NCBI RefSeq assembly: GCF_901000735.1
Contig: NC_081551.1
Coordinates: forward strand, 6,375,420 to 6,439,419
Direction: 5' to 3'
DNA: 64,000 bases
From: Corylus avellana
Taxonomy: Eukaryota > Streptophyta > Magnoliopsida > Fagales > Betulaceae
Shown in pieces: positions 35,052-46,423 of the stretch. The position numbers and the translations under genes are program-made. The notes under the pieces were generated by a model, which saw only the letters and a list, made by a program, of their open reading frames with translations, ran no database searches and was not told where the DNA came from. How positions within the stretch are numbered: the first letter of the stretch is position 1; each line of letters starts with the position of its first letter.

Positions 35052-36956
35052 TGTATGAAATAATAATGCGGAAATAATAATATAGTGACACAGAGATATA
35101 CGTGGTTTGGTCTATGACTTACATCCACAAGATCAAGCCCTAAGGCTGCATTAAGCTCTTATTTTTCTGAGTAATATTTACAATATAACATGCTCCTATT
35201 TATAGGAGAATCATGTTAGATACAAATAGACATCTACTCTACCTTGGTTAGTTAGGTGATAGTCTTTAACTATTCAACTGAAACTCAGTGATAGTCTTCA
35301 AGTGTAACTCAGTGATATTCTTCAACTGTAAGTCAATAATAGTTTTATATTGTGACTATTATTCTTGAATTCCATGGTATACTCTAACATTCCCCTCAAA
35401 CTCAAGGTAACTTAAGGTGTAAACTTGTGAAAACTTGAGTTTGTTCTTTGGTTGGCAATGAAGGCCGAGATGGTGATCGGAAACTCATTGGAGTTGGTGG
35501 CGGCCAAGGTAGTTGAGTGGAGTTGATGGCGCCGGATTTGAAACAGCAGCTGCTCTTGAACTTGAACTTCGGCAACTGTGGCCAGCATCGGCTCCTATGG
35601 CTAGTATGTGCCAACTATGGGCTAAAATTAGCTTGAATTTGAAATAATACCACAGAGCCGAAAAGAAAAATGGGCCAACTATGGGCCAATGGACGGGCAA
35701 CTTAGCCTCTTTTGACTTTGATTTTTTTTTTTTCGCCACTTGGGGCTAACATGCATCTTTCGTTTTTTTTTTAATTGAAAAAGTATCCTATTCTCAGATT
35801 ACATGAACTGGGAAAAGGATAACCTTAATCCCGTAACCAAACAGCTCCAGGTATAACAACTAAACTAGGATACTATATTTCTAAACTAGAATAGGAATAG
35901 CTTTGCACTCAAATAAGAATAACTCACACCTGTAGCCAAACATACTCCTTCTTCTTCAATTTCTTACCCAAATTTTCAGCACACGCTGCCCTGGCCTCCT
36001 ATCACGTACAACATACCTCCAAGCCTTGTAGGACGCCGAAAAACACGCCGTTTGAAGTCGGAGGCGGAGGAAAACGTTGCTACGCCAGTGCTGGGCATTG
36101 ACAACCGTGGAGAAGGCTCCGGATCTGAAACGAAATCTGAGGGAGACAAAGACGGTGGAGAAGTTTACACCGGAGAGGATGGCTAAGGTGGTTGCGCCGC
36201 TGCACTTTGTGGATCTGTGGCCGTTGAGCGGCAAAGATCGGCAGTGAACGGCGCAGCTGAGTAGCGCTTTCTGAACAGTGGACTGCCACTCGCGATGGAA
36301 GGCGACACCGGGCACCGAATCTGAGTCGGGGATGGTGGAAGAGAGATCAAACCGGGTTATGAGTGGCGGAACACCCGACGTTGTCCATGACAGGAGGCAG
36401 TGTGACGATGATCTGCTGTTGGATTGCTGGTGAAGGCCATGTGGAATTGGTCACCGGAGGCGGCAAAAGTTGCCGGAACCACTGTTGATTTTTTTTAAAA
36501 AAAAATTATTCTGGCCATATATAGTGCAAGATCAATGTAAAGAGATCTGCAAAAATATTGACGGTAAAGAACAAGAAAACAAAATAGAAGAAAATAAAAA
36601 ATTCCCAGGACCACTTTGGCGTTAGCCGAAAAAGATTTGATACCATGTATGAAATAATAATGCAGAAATAATAAGATAATGACACAGAGATATGTGTGGT
36701 TCGGTCTATGACCTACATCCACAAGATCAAGCCTTAAGCTCTTATTTCTCTGAGTAATATTTACAATATAACACGTTCCTATTTATAGGAGAATCATGTT
36801 GGATACAAATAGATTTCTACTCTAGCTTGGTTAGCTAGGTGATAGTCTTTAACTATTCAACTGAAACTCAGTGATAGTCTTCAAGTGTAACTTAGTGATA
36901 TTCTTCAACTGCAATACTATGGCTATTATTCTTGAATTCCATGGTATACTCTAACC
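35052..36956 (-). mobile_element. 1.9-kb non-autonomous LTR retrotransposon with exact 5-bp target duplication
   Basis: LTRs are 36646-36956 (5' LTR in the minus orientation) and 35052-35389 (3' LTR). In plus reading they start TGTATGAAATAATAATGC and end GGTATACTCTAAC. The 5-bp CTAAA is present at 35047-35051 and 36957-36961. Touching the 5' LTR is the tRNA-Met primer site TGGTATCA (36638-36645, minus strand), and a polypurine tract GAGTTTGAGGGGAA lies against the 3' LTR (35390-35403). The ~1.26-kb interior has no gag or pol. It is much richer in G+C than the flanks (about 35960-36480), with an uninterrupted minus-strand frame at 35956-36315. That could be a captured host-gene segment. One LTR terminal base is changed (TG to GG). 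Confidence 0.88.
35956..36315 (-). other. GC-rich, coding-like interior of the small LTR element
   Basis: The region between the LTRs is compositionally unlike both the LTRs and the surrounding AT-rich DNA. A minus-strand frame of 119 codons runs through it with Arg/Ser/Leu-rich composition; other minus frames are also partly open. I do not recognise a family. It may be transduced exon sequence, which non-autonomous LTR elements in plants are known to carry. Confidence 0.3.
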
Positions 36957-36961
36957 CTAAA

Positions 36962-37189
36962 TATCATCTATATTCTCAAGAACCCTATTAATGTCAATGT
37001 TAGCCTCGGTTAACCTTTTCATGTTATGATGTAACCCTGAATCATTAAGAGTAAAATACAGCCGCTTCTCTGTGGACGTAGGCACATTGCCGAATTACGT
37101 TAAATTTGTGTCTCGACTCTCTCTCTTAATCTTTATCTTTTCGATTCTATATTGTTCATAACAACATGAACTTTATAGCAAATGCACTT

Positions 37190-37229
<40 letters not shown>

Positions 37230-38096
37230 TATAAAAGTTGAGTTCTTCCTTAGAGAGCCACTGTTCTTTTAGAATACATTGGTTTTTACTTATTTGCAAC
37301 ATCAATTCATTGAAACTTAGTCTGCAACATAGAGCCAGTACTGTTCTGACTGTAATTTAATTATAACAAATGATAGAAGTTGAAATGTACTGTTTAGTTG
37401 TAGAGCTAATAAATTAGCGTACAGAGAGCCTTGACTGAAACCTTTAATGGTTTTTTATCGGGCTGTCAATCTCTTCCCGCAAAAGCAAACATTATGAATC
37501 TCCTTCTACAATGAAAGATGATTTCCTTGATCATTTTGTTGTATTGGGTTTGTCTCAATTTTGTATTTTTTTGAATACCCGTTTGCTTAAAATTATGTTC
37601 TAATTATGTGTTTCTTCATGAGATTGAAGATCAATAATGGTTTTTTTTTTTTAATCCAAATATGCATGAGTTTCCATCTATCAGAAAAGAGAAATGAGAG
37701 AGTTGGGAAAGTAACATGCATGGACTAAAATTTTCTCCTAGGTGGAATTTGCACTCTTAGTACTAATTGCTTAACTAATTCTTAACAATGTTAACCATGA
37801 AAAATCATTAGTTTGTGCTGCCAAAAAGTTTTATTTGAAAAAGTTTAAGACTTTTATTTGGAGAGAAGGCTTGACTTTTACTCTGTTGTCTCTCTACTTC
37901 ATATAATTTGTGTTGGAACGTTTTATTGAGCCTTAAACGCTTGGTTTGGACTCAATCTCTTTGTCATTAGAAGTTGCATGCGATTGAATTTTGTGGTATT
38001 CTTTTTTTATTATATTCTTTTCTTTTCATTCTCATTAGTGGAGACTGTTTTTGGTGGGTTGATTTTCTACGATATATATATATATATTTTGAGAAA
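36962..38096. other. Intergenic, AT-rich, with (TA)n
   Basis: TA microsatellite at about 37194-37232 and a shorter one at 38071-38086. A ~65-bp phrase with GAGACTTTTATTYGGAGAGAAGG-like content occurs at about 37845-37905 and again at 38553-38610, on either side of the MITE that follows. No gene. Confidence 0.5.
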
Positions 38097-38512
38097 ATAC
38101 ATTTTATTCCATGAACTATTCACCTATTTGCAGTATTTTTAACTTCAATGTTTAAAAAGTGACACTTTACCCCCCTAAACTTCCAAATTGTTGCAATTCA
38201 ACAATTCTGACTTCTTTTTTTTTTTTTTCCCAAAATGCCCACATCTCAAGTTAAAAAAAAAAACATTAAATTAAATTAAAATTTTAAATTTTAAAAATTA
38301 AGGGGTGGCTGGCCACCCCAGTTGGGCCAAAGCCACCCCTTAATTTTTAATTTTTAATTTATTTATTTATTATTATTTTTTTTAACTTGACGGGGATATT
38401 TTGGAAGAAAAAAAAAAACGACGAATTTAAAACAATTGGCGGAGGCAAGGTAGCAAAGTGTCATACTTTAAACATAGCTTAAAAGTGCAAATAAATGTCG
38501 CGGATAAAGTGT
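38097..38512. mobile_element. MITE with a small GGGGTGGC hairpin core
   Basis: The left end (ACATTTTATTCCATGAACTA ... GACACTTTACC) matches the inverse of the right end (CACTTTATCCGCGACATTTA ... GACACTTTGC). The centre carries GGGGTGGCTGGCCACCCC and GCCACCCC, linking it to the larger GC-rich elements at 7.8, 11.0 and 14.2 kb. Confidence 0.6.
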
Positions 38513-38866
38513 TTTTTTTTTGTTTGAAGGTTGGTTTTTGTGTTTCGTATATTTGAAAAGTTTGAGACTTTTATTCGGAGAGAAGGTGTGACTTTTACTC
38601 TGTTTGCATGATGTAATTTTTGCTTTTGTACATTAATTATGTATAGTTGCTTGTATAGCTATTTGTTTGTTTTGGAAAGTTCTCTTGATATAGCTTTTGT
38701 GTTGGAACTAATGAGATTTGTGTCATTTTTGTTTGTCATATTTTGTCAATACTTCATACGACAACCAACCCTTGAAGCTTCTTTGGAGGCATCTCAATAT
38801 CAATGTGTACAGATTATATACTGTTATACCAATCAATTGACTGTTCTTTATTTTATTTTATTTTTT

Positions 38867-38869
<3 letters not shown>

Positions 38870-38905
<36 letters not shown>
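38870..38905. repeat. (TA)n microsatellite
   Basis: About 36 bp of pure AT repeat, next to the LINE 3' side. Confidence 0.95.
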
Positions 38906-38910
<5 letters not shown>

Positions 38911-38929
38911 TATGAATAAGTAATTCTTT

Positions 38930-39546
38930 CATATCTAACAATGAAGTAAAAACACTCTCTAGCAAACTTGCTAGGAAGTCTCAAGGAAACTACAGTGAGT
39001 CCTAAACTCCAAACGACATTAAACATTTACAACCTGCAACCAACAACTCATACATTGTCTAGCTAACAAAAGCCTAACTGAATAAGCTTTCAACAACACT
39101 GAAAACAGAACACCATTATTCAGCATACAACAACAAAACAGGGTCAGCATCCCGCAGAAAAAAATGCTCTCCAACTGTACAAATTTATTACATAGATCTT
39201 CATTTTCCTTCTTTCTCTTATACTTCCCTTTAAACACCACCCTTGATCTTACATTCCACTTAATTTTCTGCACAAGTTTTTCTTATATAATAATCTGATT
39301 CCCATTCTTGATATTGTTTCTCTCTCTCCATATACTGTAAACAGTGGAGCTTAACACCAGTTTGTAGATAATAGCTTTTAGTCCTCTACCCTTCCAATCC
39401 TTTTCACCCAATTTAACAATAGCATCCCATCCATATGAAAGATTGCTCACCAAGCAGTTTTCCATATTCATCCTCCACACCCATCGGCAAAAACTACATT
39501 CAAAAAACAAGTGATTTCTTCCTTCAATGCCTCATCTGTAGAAAAC
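38930..39546 (-). mobile_element. LINE 3' fragment, zinc-binding (zf-RVT) end
   Basis: On the minus strand, 39283-39510 encodes FFECSFCRWVWRMNMENCL ... YSIWRERNN. That is the C-terminal cysteine/histidine motif (HxxxxC type, ‘HLFFECSF..RVW’) at the end of plant LINE reverse-transcriptase proteins. The matching upstream part lies at 54574-55130, on the far side of the inserted copia element. Stops and shifts mark it as dead. Confidence 0.75.
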
Positions 39547-39551
39547 ACATA

Positions 39552-40758
39552 TGTTAGTTTCTGGTTAGGCATATTCTGTGGTTTATGTGAAATTAGATGA
39601 AAATGAGGGTAGCCTATCCGGACATCCAGAATACAAGTCCGGGTAGCATTTCCAGAGAGTTCACTTCGAAGACCAGTCTGGATAGCCAGAAGTCGTGTCT
39701 AGACAACATTTCCAGAGAGTTCACTTTGAAGACCTGTCTGGACAGCTAGAAGCCATGCCCGGACAGCATTTCCAGAAAGTTTATTTTCAAGACATGTCCA
39801 GACAGCCAGAAGCCTTGTTTGGACAACATTTTCAGAGAGTTCACTTTGAAGACTTGTTTGGACAGCATTTCCAGAAAGTTTATTTTTAAGGCCTGTCCAA
39901 ATAGCCAGAAGCCGTGTCCGGATAGCATTTCCAAAGAGTTCACTTTGAAGACCTGTCCGGACAGTTAGAAGCTGTGTTCGGACAGCATTTCTAGAAAGTT
40001 TATTTTCAAGACCTGTCCGGATAGCCAGAAGCCGTGTCCGGACAACATTTCTAGAAAGTCCATTCTACTTGGCCTGTCCGGACATTGGGCTTGTCATGTC
40101 CGGACATTGAGGGTTTACGCATATGTAACCCTAGCTGTGTCTGGACACGTACTTAACCCTGTCTGGACACAACCACCTTATTGTTGTGCGAATTTATATT
40201 TATACCATCTGTATGCACATTGTGATGTATGTATTTAGAGAGCGAATATTGTGAGCTAAGAGAGAGTGATAGAGATATCGAACTGGAGCATTTGTATCTC
40301 TCTTAGAGTAAATGTGAGAAATCTCATCATCTATTTTATGATCAACACTTGAAGCCAATCGGAGTTCCGGTGAAGGAGATCACATAAAAGAAACCCTTAG
40401 AAGTTCTGGAAGAACTACTGCGGTAGCAGACAAGTGGGTCGCTTGTCTAGTATACTGGATTGTCAGGAGCAAAGGTTTCGTAAGTTTGACATTGTGTAAA
40501 TTCTTTTTTTTTTTTTTATTATTTTTTTTTTATAGTGAAGTGATTTCTTGAGTTTGGCTACCCCGAAGAGGTTTTACATTTAGAGAGTTCTCTAAATGGT
40601 TTCCTCTTCGTAACCAAATATCTGTATTCTTTAATATTCATTGCATGTCTGTATTTGGTTGATTATTCTATGTTAGGTTAGATCTATTTCTGCACACTAT
40701 TTTGTGAAACACCTATACAATCAGAATAGGTATAAATTCGAGTCAATTAGGTTTTTCA
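39552..40758 (+). repeat. 5' LTR of the Sirevirus-like element (1207 bp)
   Basis: Starts TGTTAGTTTCTGG and ends GGTTTTTCA. It contains a 60-bp minisatellite in its first third (39601-40070). It is about 250 bp longer than its 3' partner (958 bp), mainly because of extra minisatellite copies. Confidence 0.9.
39601..40070 (+). repeat. 60-bp minisatellite with TGTCCGGACA palindromes in the LTR
   Basis: Units of 60 bp alternate between two forms, one opening TCACTTTGAAGACCTG and one opening TTATTTTCAAGACCTG, giving a 120-bp higher-order period. Each unit carries two TCCGGA-type half-palindromes (GTCYGGACAG). About seven full units and one short unit are present, against about three in the 3' LTR (53700-53885). 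Open frames through it (e.g. 39695-39889) are due to the period being divisible by three. Confidence 0.9.
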
Positions 40759-40760
40759 AT

Positions 40761-40772
40761 TGGTATTAGAAC
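40761..40772 (+). promoter_or_regulatory. Primer-binding site of the Sirevirus-like element
   Basis: TGGTATTAGAAC, a two-base variant of the initiator tRNA-Met complement TGGTATCAGAGC, two bases after the 5' LTR. Confidence 0.8.
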
Positions 40773-40827
40773 GGGTTCACTCTGTGAATGATTTATTTCC
40801 TGTCGGTGATCCGAGAGTCCGTATCAA

Positions 40828-43530
40828 ATGTCTCATACTATTGCACCTTACTCTCTTCCCGTCTTTGATGGAATGAATTATACTCTTTTGAAAATCTGTA
40901 TGAGCGCATACTTTAAACCCATTGACGTCTGGTATAATGGACTAGTCCAGACAAAGCAATAGCCGAATGGTCAATGGGAGGAAAAGAATGTTGCTACTGC
41001 CAATGACAAAGTGATAAATGCCATCTTCATATCTATCTTAAATGAGAAATTTTCAAGAATTTCTCTATGTGAGATAGCCATGGAAGCTTGGGAGACTTTA
41101 GAAATCACATATGAAGGAACTAAGGTTGTAAGATCTTCAAAAATTCAGATGTTGGTTGCTTAGTTTGAAGAGATTTAAATGCAGGAAGATGAAACATTTG
41201 ATGAATTCTACTCAAACCTTAGCGTCATTAGAAACTCTACTATCAATCTAGGGATTAAAATGACAAATGCTAAAATTGTTAAAAAGATCTTGAGATCGTT
41301 ATATGAAAGATCTTCAGACCCGTGAATGGAAACTTTAGAAATAGAGATTCAAAAGTACCTTGAAACCTAAAGGTGAGTTTAGAGGCAATTCATGAGAAAA
41401 AAATGAGACCGATCAAAGGGATAAGTTTACTAGTGGACGCAAGTGTCATGAATGTGGGGGTTGGGGTCACATTCGAGTTGAATGTGCAAATCTGAAAAAG
41501 TCCAAAGGTAAAGCTTTTAATGTCACTCAAAGTGATGAGTCTGATAAAGAGGAATCTTAAGAAGAAATTGAGGAATGAGTCAATTATCTAGCTTTTACTA
41601 CTTCCTATGATAATGATTATAAGATGAGTAATTCACCTCATATGCTAAACAATCCTAAAAATGAATATGATTATGAGGATGATTTACAAATTGCTTATAA
41701 TAACTTATTTGAAGAATGTGATAAACTGAACAAGCAGAACAGGAGAAACTTGAAAAGTCTTAAAGAAGCTAAACTTGAGAAACAAAAGTTAATGAATTCT
41801 ATGGATGAGTGTCTTGCTATTCATAACACCTTGATTTTTGAAAACCACATTTTAATTGCTAAAGTTAAATCTCTTGAAAAAGATCAGAATGATTCCAAGG
41901 ATCATTTAAAAAAAAAAAAAAATCGAGTGATAAACTTAATCAAATGTTAGGAAATCAAAAACATTCATATGACAGGACTGGATTGGGTTTTAGTAAGTTT
42001 TCTACTTCTTCATCTTCCAATGTTGCTTACACTTCTAAGATCATGTTTGTGAAACCTAAAATGAAAGATGTGATGACTGAGAACTCATGCTTACGAAAAA
42101 AAACCTTAGAAGATGTGACCAAGAATATTAAGTCTAAATTCAAGGTCTCAGTAAGAAAAACTCAAATTCTAAGTTTATCCCTACTTGTTATCATTGTGGA
42201 GTCATGGGTCATACTCGGCCAAATTGTTTTCAAATTGGGGCTAAACAACCATGGTCTCAACAGAATTTCCCTAGGAAAGATGAACTTGGATTTGGGAATC
42301 AACTAAAAGTTTTAACTACTCAAGTTAAACTCATTGGTGAAAAGTTAGCTGCTTTGTCAAATTCTGCTAATATGAAAGATATGTCTAATTTGACTGCTAA
42401 TCATATGAAAACAACCCCTTAGAAAGAACAAGTTTGGGTTAAAAAGAAAGATCATTTGTGCTTAGTTGTACATACTGCCTTAAGTGTGCTTAACTCTTGT
42501 TTGTGGTATTTGGATAGTGGTTGCTCCAAGCATATGACAGGTGATAAGTCCCTCTTCAAAGAACTTAAGGAAGGTAGAGGTAAAAACATCACTTATGGAG
42601 ATGGCAGCAACTCAAAAGTAATCGGTCAAGGAATAGTGGAAATTCTCGATGCTCATACTCCTCAAGAAGTATTGTATGTTGAAGTCCTCAAGGCAAATCT
42701 ACTGAGTATTAGCCAATTTTTTGATCATGATCTCGTCGTTCAGTTCTCTAAGAAAGAATGCAATATATTTGACTCTCAAGAAAAATGGTTGATAGAAGGA
42801 GAACGCAGTGCTGACAACTGCTATTGTTTCTCCCCAAACTCTCAGATAAGTTGCAACAAGGCAACCTTGGACACTGGAGAACTATGGCATCAACGATTGG
42901 GGCATCTGAATTTTCATGATCTTGTCAAGATCTCAAAGACGGAAGGTATAGTTGATTTACCCAAGATCCATCAGGTTGAAAAAGGAAAGTGTGAACCATG
43001 CCAATTGGGAAAGCAAACTAGAACTCCTCACATGAAGACTACAGGCATTTTCAGCTCTAGAAACTTAGAGCTTCTTCGCATGGACCTAATGGGGCCTACA
43101 CAGACAACGAGTTTGGGAGGCAAGAGATATATTTTGGTGGTTGTGGATGATTTCTCTTGGTATAACTAGGTAAGATTGCTGAGAGAGAAATCAGAGGCAT
43201 TTGACCAAGCTCAGACCTTGTTCAAAAAGATCCAAAATGAATAAGATTGTCAAATCAAATGAATCTGTAGTGATCATGGCAGAGAATTCAAGAATTCTAA
43301 CTTCGAAGATTTTTGTGCTAAACATGGTATCCAACAAGAATTCTCATCTCCCATAAGTCCTCAACAAAATGGGGTGGTCGGGTAGAAGAATTGAGTGATA
43401 CAGGAAATGGCTAGAGTCATGATACATGCTAAGAATATGGCCCAACATTTTTTGGGGGAAGCTGTCCATACGGCATGTCATATTATCAATCGAGTATTTC
43501 TCAGACCGACAACTAACAAGACACCATATA
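40828..43530 (+). pseudogene. Copia gag, protease and integrase N-terminal part, decayed
   Basis: The gag ATG is at 40828 with an early frame of retrotransposon gag type, broken by stops. The zinc knuckle CHECGGWGHIRVEC is at 41441-41485. A long coiled-coil segment rich in Lys/Glu/Leu follows (41624-41950). The aspartic protease motif LDSGCSKHMTG is near 42510, then the gag-pre-integrase block (ELWHQRLGHLNFHDLVKI) and integrase zinc finger (CEPCQLGK), then the start of the catalytic core (LRMDLMGPTQTTSLGGKRY). Stops appear from 43168 on. The reading is cut at 43530 by the nested element, in the codons for ‘TPYELW’, which resume at 50271. Confidence 0.88.
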
Positions 43531-44723
43531 TGTAGCGTTCCAGATTTTAGAAGTCTTATTTTAGATATATTTATTTGATGATGATTAGGTAATGATATTT
43601 TTTCTTGAGGAATTTATTAGACCATATGATATTGATTTTATCTGATTGTTTTATTGGGTGATTTATGAGATATGGTAATTGAAGATTGATTAATATATTT
43701 TGGCGTATGATTATAATATTTGGTGACTGATTAAATTAGGACATTAAACAGATTATGATGGGTCAGATTTTAGAAAATCTGTACCCAAATTAGTCCACTT
43801 TTCTTCTTTGTCCATTTTTGACATTACTAACACTCTTTTCCTTTATTTTTCTCTTTCTTCCCTTCAATCACACATATTCTTCCTTCTTTACCATTTAAGT
43901 TATATCATCTTTCTTTTCTTTATTTCCACCAATCCACTCTTGCCAACAACACACCTACCTTTCCTTTATTTAATTTTCCTTTCTTCTTCCTTCATTCCAT
44001 CTTACTTTCTTTTGCCTATTTAATTCCTCTCCCCTGCTCAACATATTGCATAATCATAGAGTATAAGTGAGAAAGAAAGAGAGCTAGAGAGAGAGAATTT
44101 TCAGAGATGAGACAAATCAAGAGTGAGAAGGGAGGATTGAGACAGAGAGCTGAGGAGGAAGAAAGAGAGTTTGGGCGACAGAGAGAGAAAGTCAATCATT
44201 GAGAAAGTTATGGGTAATGATCAATTTCAGCAGGATGGTTTTAATAAGTAATTACCTTTGACGATTCATTCATGTAATCCACAGTAAGTATTCTTACTTA
44301 CTGAGAGTGATATTGATATTCAATAATATAGATCTTTGTAGTTTTATTAAATGTTTGGCCTTTTGATATAATTACTTCAACAATGATTTATATTATTGTG
44401 AATCAATTGATTCATTACTTTACAATTTTTGATGTGCTTGTAAGAATGGGAAGTCAAAGTAATTATGCAGTTGTGATTAGAGCTTCATATTTGAGATGTA
44501 TAAAGATTCTAAATTAGTGAAATTTGTCGAGAGATAATACAGTCAGATAGATTTGTATAAATGCCTTGTTCGGCATAATTGTGGGTATTTTGTATAAAGA
44601 AAAGTATTTTTAAGAGTATTGTTTTGTATTGATAAATTTCAGATTTTCTACTATGTAAGATTATTTTAGCGTAACACTTGATTTATTTATAAGATAAAAG
44701 AAGATAAATATCGGGATGTTACA
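43531..44723 (+). repeat. LTR A of the nested element
   Basis: 1193 bp, TG...CA. Contains a CT-rich block (43800-44035) followed by a GAGAGA-rich leader-like stretch. The same 71-codon frame lies in the CT-rich block of LTR A, B and C, but it opens at TTG and is of low complexity, so it is not called as a gene. Confidence 0.9.
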
Positions 44724-45144
44724 AAATGGTATCAGAGCATTGCCTAGCCTGAAATGGTGGAAGCATGCACAAGCCTATGAGGGCCGCTGGTGGACATACG
44801 TTGGTGATGCCAAAAGTGGGTTATATTATAAGGGTGTCAGTTAAGACACGATGAAATGTATAAGGGCCAAAAGTTAAGGGCCGAGAATGAAGAAATTTCC
44901 TGAGGATAGCCAATGGTGACACTGGTGCCCAAGAAGAGTGTTTGTAGTGTCTCACATCGCCTGTGTATGGAAAATGTTACTCTATGTTTACTCTATGAAC
45001 ATAGAGAAGTTTAAAGGTATACGCTAACTTGGGTAAGTTATGGTTTAAGTGAGATTTGTTTTAAATTGGGTCACTCAATTCGAAGATAGGTGATAATTTA
45101 TGAGTTTTAATTTCGAGGACGAAACTCCTTTAAGGAGGGAAGAT

Positions 45145-46337
45145 TGTAGCGGCCCAGATTTTAAAAGTCTTATTATAGATATATTTATTTGATGATGATT
45201 AGGTAATGATATTTATTCTTAGGGAATTTATTAGATTATATGATATTGATTTTATCTGATTGTTTTATTGGGTGATTTAAGAGACATGGTAATTGAAGAT
45301 TGATTAATATATTTTGGAGTATGATTATAATATTTGGTGACTGATTAAATTAGGACATTAGATAGATTATGATGGGTCAGATTTCGGAAAATCTATACCC
45401 AATTTAGTCCACTTTTCTTCTTTGTCCATTTTTGACATTACTAACACTCTTTTCCTTTATTTTTCTCTTTCTTCCATTCAATCACGCATATTCTTCCTTC
45501 GTTACCATTTAAGTTATATCATCTTTCTTTTCTTTATTTCCACCAACCCACTCTTGCCAACAACACACCTACCTTTCCTTTATTTAATTTTCCTTTCTTC
45601 TTCCTTCATTCCATCTTACTTTATTTTGCCTATTTAATTCTTCTCCCCTGCTCAACATATTGCATAATCATAGAGTATAAGTGAGAAAGAAAGAGAGCTA
45701 GAGAGAGAGAATTTTCAGAGATTAGAGAAACCAAGAGTGAGAAGGGAGGATTGAGACAGAGAGCTGAGGAAGAAGAAAGAGAGTTTGGGCGACAGAGAGA
45801 GAAAGTCAGTCATTGAGAAAGTTATGGGTAATGATCAATTTCAGCTGAATGGTTTTAATAAGTAATTACCTTTGACGATTCATTCATGTAATCCACAGTA
45901 AGTATTCTTAGTTACTGAGAGTGATATTGATATTCAATAATACAAATCTTTGTAGTTTTATTAAATGTTTGGCCTTTTGATATAATTGCTTCAACAATGA
46001 TTTATATTATTGTGAATCAATTGATTCATTACTTTACAGTTTTTGTAGTGCTTGTAGGAATGGGAAGTCAAGGTAATTATGTAGTTGTGATTAGAGCTTC
46101 ATATTTGAGATGTACAAAGATTCTAAATTGGTGAAATTTGTCTAGAGATAATATAGTCATATAGATTTGTATAAATGCCTTGTTCGGCATAATTGTGGGT
46201 ATTTTGTATAAAGAAAAGTATTTTTAAGAGTATTGTTTTGTAATGATAAATTTCAGATTTTCCACTGTGTAAGATTATTTCAGTGTAATACTCAATTTAT
46301 TTACAAGATAAAAGAAGATAAATATCGGGATGTTACA
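45145..46337 (+). repeat. LTR B of the nested element
   Basis: 1193 bp, near-identical to LTR A and C by eye, preceded by the polypurine tract and followed by a primer site with one change (TGGTATCAGAAC). It is therefore both a 3' LTR for the first interior and a 5' LTR for the second. Confidence 0.9.
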
Positions 46338-46423
46338 AAATGGTATCAGAACATTGCCCAGCCTGAGATGGTGGGAGCATGCACAAGCCTATGAGGGCCG
46401 CTAGTGGACATACGTTGGTGATG

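Noticed and set aside
36080..36289. Second frame in the GC-rich LTR-element interior
   Set aside because: Overlaps the longer frame at 35956-36315 and has no recognisable motif; neither is called a gene.
39695..39943. Open frames on both strands through the minisatellite
   Set aside because: The 60-bp period keeps any stop-free frame open; the peptides are repeat artefacts.
39661..40070. Regularly spaced repeats that look array-like
   Set aside because: The units are contiguous 60-bp minisatellite copies without unique spacers, inside a plant LTR; not a CRISPR array.
43808..44023. 71-codon frame conserved in LTR A, B and C (also 45422-45637 and 49355-49570)
   Set aside because: It opens at TTG, is CT-rich low complexity, and is conserved only because the LTRs are recent copies.
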